A stretch of 34,055 nucleotides of DNA from JBPOHE01 sp052035915 (GTDB taxonomy: Bacteria; Pseudomonadota; Gammaproteobacteria; Chromatiales; Chromatiaceae): NCBI GenBank assembly GCA_052035915.1, contig JBPOHE010000048.1:1-34055 (forward strand), written 5' to 3'. Both the position numbers and the translations under genes were made by a program. Positions 32,399 through 34,055 of this stretch are shown here, piece by piece. The notes beneath the pieces were generated by a model, which saw only the letters and a list, made by a program, of their open reading frames with translations, made no database searches and was not told the DNA's origin. The stretch's first letter is position 1; each line of letters starts with the position of its first letter.

Positions 32399-33052
32399 AT
32401 GCGGGTGTTGTTGATCGACGATCATGCCCTGTTTCGCATCGGGTTGCGGGAACTCTTGGAACGCCGGGGAATCGATGTCATCGCCGCCGAGGGGGATTGC
32501 CGGGAAGGCGTCCGCCTTGCCGTTCAGGCGGCGCCGGATGTGGTCCTGCTCGATATGCGCATGCCGCAGATGCGGGGACTCGAAGTGCTCAAGCGTATCC
32601 GCGATGGCGGTGGCCGCATGCCGGTGCTGATCCTGACCACCAGCCGCGAGGAGCAAGACCTGGTGGAGTCCCTGCAACAGGGCGCCCAGGGTTACCTGCT
32701 CAAGGACATGGAGCCGGAAGAATTGATGGCGGCGCTGGAAGAAGCGGTTCGCGGTCATACGGTGATAGCCAAGGAGCTGACCGGTGTCCTGGCGCGGGCG
32801 GTACAGCGGGAATCCCTGGAGGAGCTGGCGCCGGACTCCGGCTTCGGCGATCTGACCCCGCGGGAGCGGGAGATCCTCTGCCTGCTGGCGGAAGGGCAGA
32901 GCAACAAGGTCATCGCCCGCAATCTGGGCATTACCGACGGCACCGTCAAGCTCCATGTCAAGGCCATCCTGCGCAAGCTCAGCGTGCATTCCCGGGTGGA
33001 GGCCGCGGTCTTGGCCGTGGAACGCCAACTCTGCGGCAAGCGCCTGAGCTGA
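32399..33052 (+). CDS. NarL/FixJ-family response regulator
   Basis: 217 aa. The receiver domain begins MRVLLIDDHALFRIGLRELL (acidic pair D7/D8), with phospho-acceptor Asp in VVLLDMRMPQMRG (D52), the conserved Thr in LILTTSREEQD and Lys in GYLLKDMEPEE. The C-terminal LuxR-type helix-turn-helix runs LTPREREILCLLAEGQSNKV, then the recognition helix ITDGTVKLHVKAILRKL. It starts 4 bp after the kinase stop, so they are a cognate pair. ATG 32399 gives the standard N-terminus; the frame is open upstream without support. The likely target is the exporter operon itself or a divergent neighbour, but no binding site was identified. Confidence 0.95.
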   Translation: MRVLLIDDHALFRIGLRELLERRGIDVIAAEGDCREGVRLAVQAAPDVVLLDMRMPQMRGLEVLKRIRDGGGRMPVLILTTSREEQDLVESLQQGAQGYLLKDMEPEELMAALEEAVRGHTVIAKELTGVLARAVQRESLEELAPDSGFGDLTPREREILCLLAEGQSNKVIARNLGITDGTVKLHVKAILRKLSVHSRVEAAVLAVERQLCGKRLS

Positions 33053-33069
33053 TCCGTAAGGACGACTGA

Positions 33070-33211
33070 GAGGTTGTGAAAAATCGTCGCGAGCGGTCCG
33101 AACACTAGACGCCCCGCAGCGAGTCCCCGAGACATATCAAGTAGATAGGCGAGGGGTGAGCGAGGACGCAACGCCGTGATCGGATCGCGCAGCCGATTTC
33201 TTCACAAGCTC
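33070..33211. mobile_element. MITE-like element with GAGGTTGTGAA ends
   Basis: 142 bp with imperfect terminal inverted repeats. The left end GAGGTTGTGAAAAATCG (33070-33086) corresponds to the inverse of the right end CGATTTCTTCACAAGCTC (33194-33211). TGA stands immediately outside both ends (33067-33069 and 33212-33214), a possible 3-bp target duplication. There is no coding potential. It separates the response-regulator gene from the rhodanese gene. Confidence 0.6.
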
Positions 33212-33292
33212 TGAGTCCGGCTTGATCATCCTCATGGGCGATCGTCCGTCTTCTCCCCTATGCTGATTTTTTCTGTTGTACGGGCCAAGCCG

Positions 33293-33760
33293 ATGAAACG
33301 TTTCATGGAACTGATCCGGGACTGTCTCACCGAGGTACGCGAGATCATGCCCTGGGATCTCGAAGAGCGGCTCCGGGACAATCCGGACATCTTGCTCCTC
33401 GACGTCCGCGAGCCATACGAATTCGACGCCATGCACATCCAAGGCTCACTGAACGTGCCGCGCGGGATCCTCGAATCCGCCTGCGAGTGGGACTATGAGG
33501 AAACCGTTCCGGAACTGGTGCGGGCCCGGGAGCGGGAGGTCGTCATCCTCTGCCGTTCGGGCAATCGCAGCGTGCTGGCGGCCCATTCGATGCAGGTGCT
33601 CGGCTTCAAGAATGTCGTTTCCCTCAAGACCGGGCTGCGCGGCTGGAAGGACTATGAACAGCCTTTGTACACTGGGGCCGGAGATCCGGTGGATCTGGAT
33701 CTGGCCGACGACTATTTCACCCCCAAGGTCCGCCCCGATCAGTTGCGGCCAAAGGATTGA
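33293..33760 (+). CDS. Rhodanese-domain protein
   Basis: 155 aa with a single rhodanese fold. LLLDVREPYEFDAMHIQGSLNVPRG is split across the first motif (DVRE and H-I-x-GS-NVPRG), and VVILCRSGNRS is the active-site loop with the persulfide-forming Cys (C87). A Lys/Trp-rich end of the domain (TGLRGWKDYEQPLY) is followed by a ~25-residue tail (VDLDLADDYFTPKVRPDQL). It is predicted cytoplasmic and could carry sulfane sulfur. ATG 33293 (MKRFMELIRDCLTEV) is preferred over ATG 33260. With the Atm1-type exporter nearby a sulfur link is conceivable but unproven, and a MITE lies between them. Confidence 0.88.
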   Translation: MKRFMELIRDCLTEVREIMPWDLEERLRDNPDILLLDVREPYEFDAMHIQGSLNVPRGILESACEWDYEETVPELVRAREREVVILCRSGNRSVLAAHSMQVLGFKNVVSLKTGLRGWKDYEQPLYTGAGDPVDLDLADDYFTPKVRPDQLRPKD

Positions 33761-33823
33761 GGCTCAGGGCGCACCGATTGAGAACGCTGTACGGTGCAGG
33801 GCTTGGCAAACTCCCCAGATCCG

Positions 33824-33849
33824 GGTTCCCAAGCTTCAGCTTGGGAACC
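33824..33849. repeat. Perfect inverted repeat GGTTCCCAAGCT/AGCTTGGGAACC
   Basis: A 12-bp perfect stem with a 2-nt loop (TC) lies 64 bp after the rhodanese stop and before the 3' end of the transposase remnant. This GTTCCCAAGCT type of palindrome occurs as a dispersed repeat in many bacterial genomes. No T-run follows. Confidence 0.6.
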
Positions 33850-33913
33850 AGCATGAACGTAGATACTGTTATCCGAATCAAGCTCCATGAAGCGCTGGGT
33901 TGAAGGGTTGTCC

Positions 33914-34055
33914 CTATTTGAGCACACAAAAAGCGACATGGATGAGCTTTCGCATCATGGCGCCGATGATCACCATAGATGGTTTTCCGGCGGCGGCCAG
34001 ACGATCCCGGAACGCCTTGCCCCAGCCCGTTTTGGTGATCGTCACCATGGCCGGC
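33914..34055 (-). pseudogene. C-terminal end of an IS110-family transposase (cut by the window edge)
   Basis: Read on the minus strand the last 47 codons give TKTGWGKAFRDRLAAAGK, then VIIGAMMRKLIHVAFCVLK, the conserved C-terminus of IS110/IS116/IS902 (DEDD) transposases (MMRKL...GVLK.GQPFDP). A TAG (33914-33916) interrupts the usual ending, because the codons beyond it still read GQPFNPALHGA. The copy is therefore probably a remnant with a late nonsense change, though the loss of eleven residues may be tolerated. The rest of the gene lies outside the window. Confidence 0.7.

Noticed and set aside
1..34055. CRISPR array or phage/defence island
   Set aside because: No regularly spaced direct repeats with unique spacers and no recognisable cas, restriction, toxin-antitoxin or phage structural gene. 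The direct repeats found are dispersed elements.

Overview
The window is GC-rich chromosomal DNA of a gammaproteobacterium. The best evidence is the block folK-folB / plsY / tsaD / rpsU-yqeY-dnaG-rpoD-tRNA(CAU), which is the macromolecular-synthesis locus in the arrangement known from Pseudomonas and purple sulfur bacteria. I cannot name the species. Several accessory families here recall Chromatiales-type genomes: a DUF6394 plus two-RCK potassium channel pair, a YfbK-type VWA lipoprotein with an ECF sigma factor, and DUF3775. That placement is inference.

Layout. (1) 1-7140: an OmpA-domain outer-membrane protein with four calcium-binding Ig/cadherin-like repeats, a small lipoprotein, and a permease plus fused double ATPase of an oligopeptide-type ABC importer. 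Related short mobile repeats lie on both sides of this segment. (2) 7471-14834: folate genes, plsY, tsaD, then rpsU-yqeY-dnaG-rpoD and a tRNA with anticodon CAU. (3) 14844-15751: a decayed IS1595-family transposase beside a palindromic repeat. (4) 15816-21321: a small OmpA-like protein divergent from a VWA lipoprotein / ECF sigma / membrane anti-sigma-like operon, followed by a DUF3775 protein and an unrecognised protein. (5) 21351-25626: a Crp-type regulator, a repeat-rich gap, a CPXCG zinc-ribbon protein, an L,D-transpeptidase and a zinc-ribbon membrane protein with an HEAGH metalloprotease motif. (6) 25976-28103: a small membrane protein with a K+ channel. (7) 28460-33052: a stand-alone S24-like protein divergent from an Atm1-type ABC exporter that is translationally coupled to a NarX-like kinase and a NarL-like regulator. 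(8) 33070-34055: a MITE-like element, a rhodanese-domain protein and the end of an IS110-family transposase.

How the genes fit together. The core block makes tetrahydrofolate precursors, phosphatidic acid, the t6A tRNA modification, and the start-up machinery of translation, replication and transcription. The accessory blocks are mostly cell-envelope and signalling modules: OmpA proteins, VWA with an ECF sigma, the L,D-transpeptidase, the K+ channel, and the exporter with its two-component system.

The least expected signal lies between genes. A 116-118 bp compound palindrome (CCGGGCCT ends, nested GTTCT/AGAAC arms) occurs four times, at gene 3' ends and in three of the convergent gaps. Its central stem shows compensatory differences between copies. 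A separate 188 bp MITE with a 10 bp target duplication and a third, 142 bp MITE-like element are also present.
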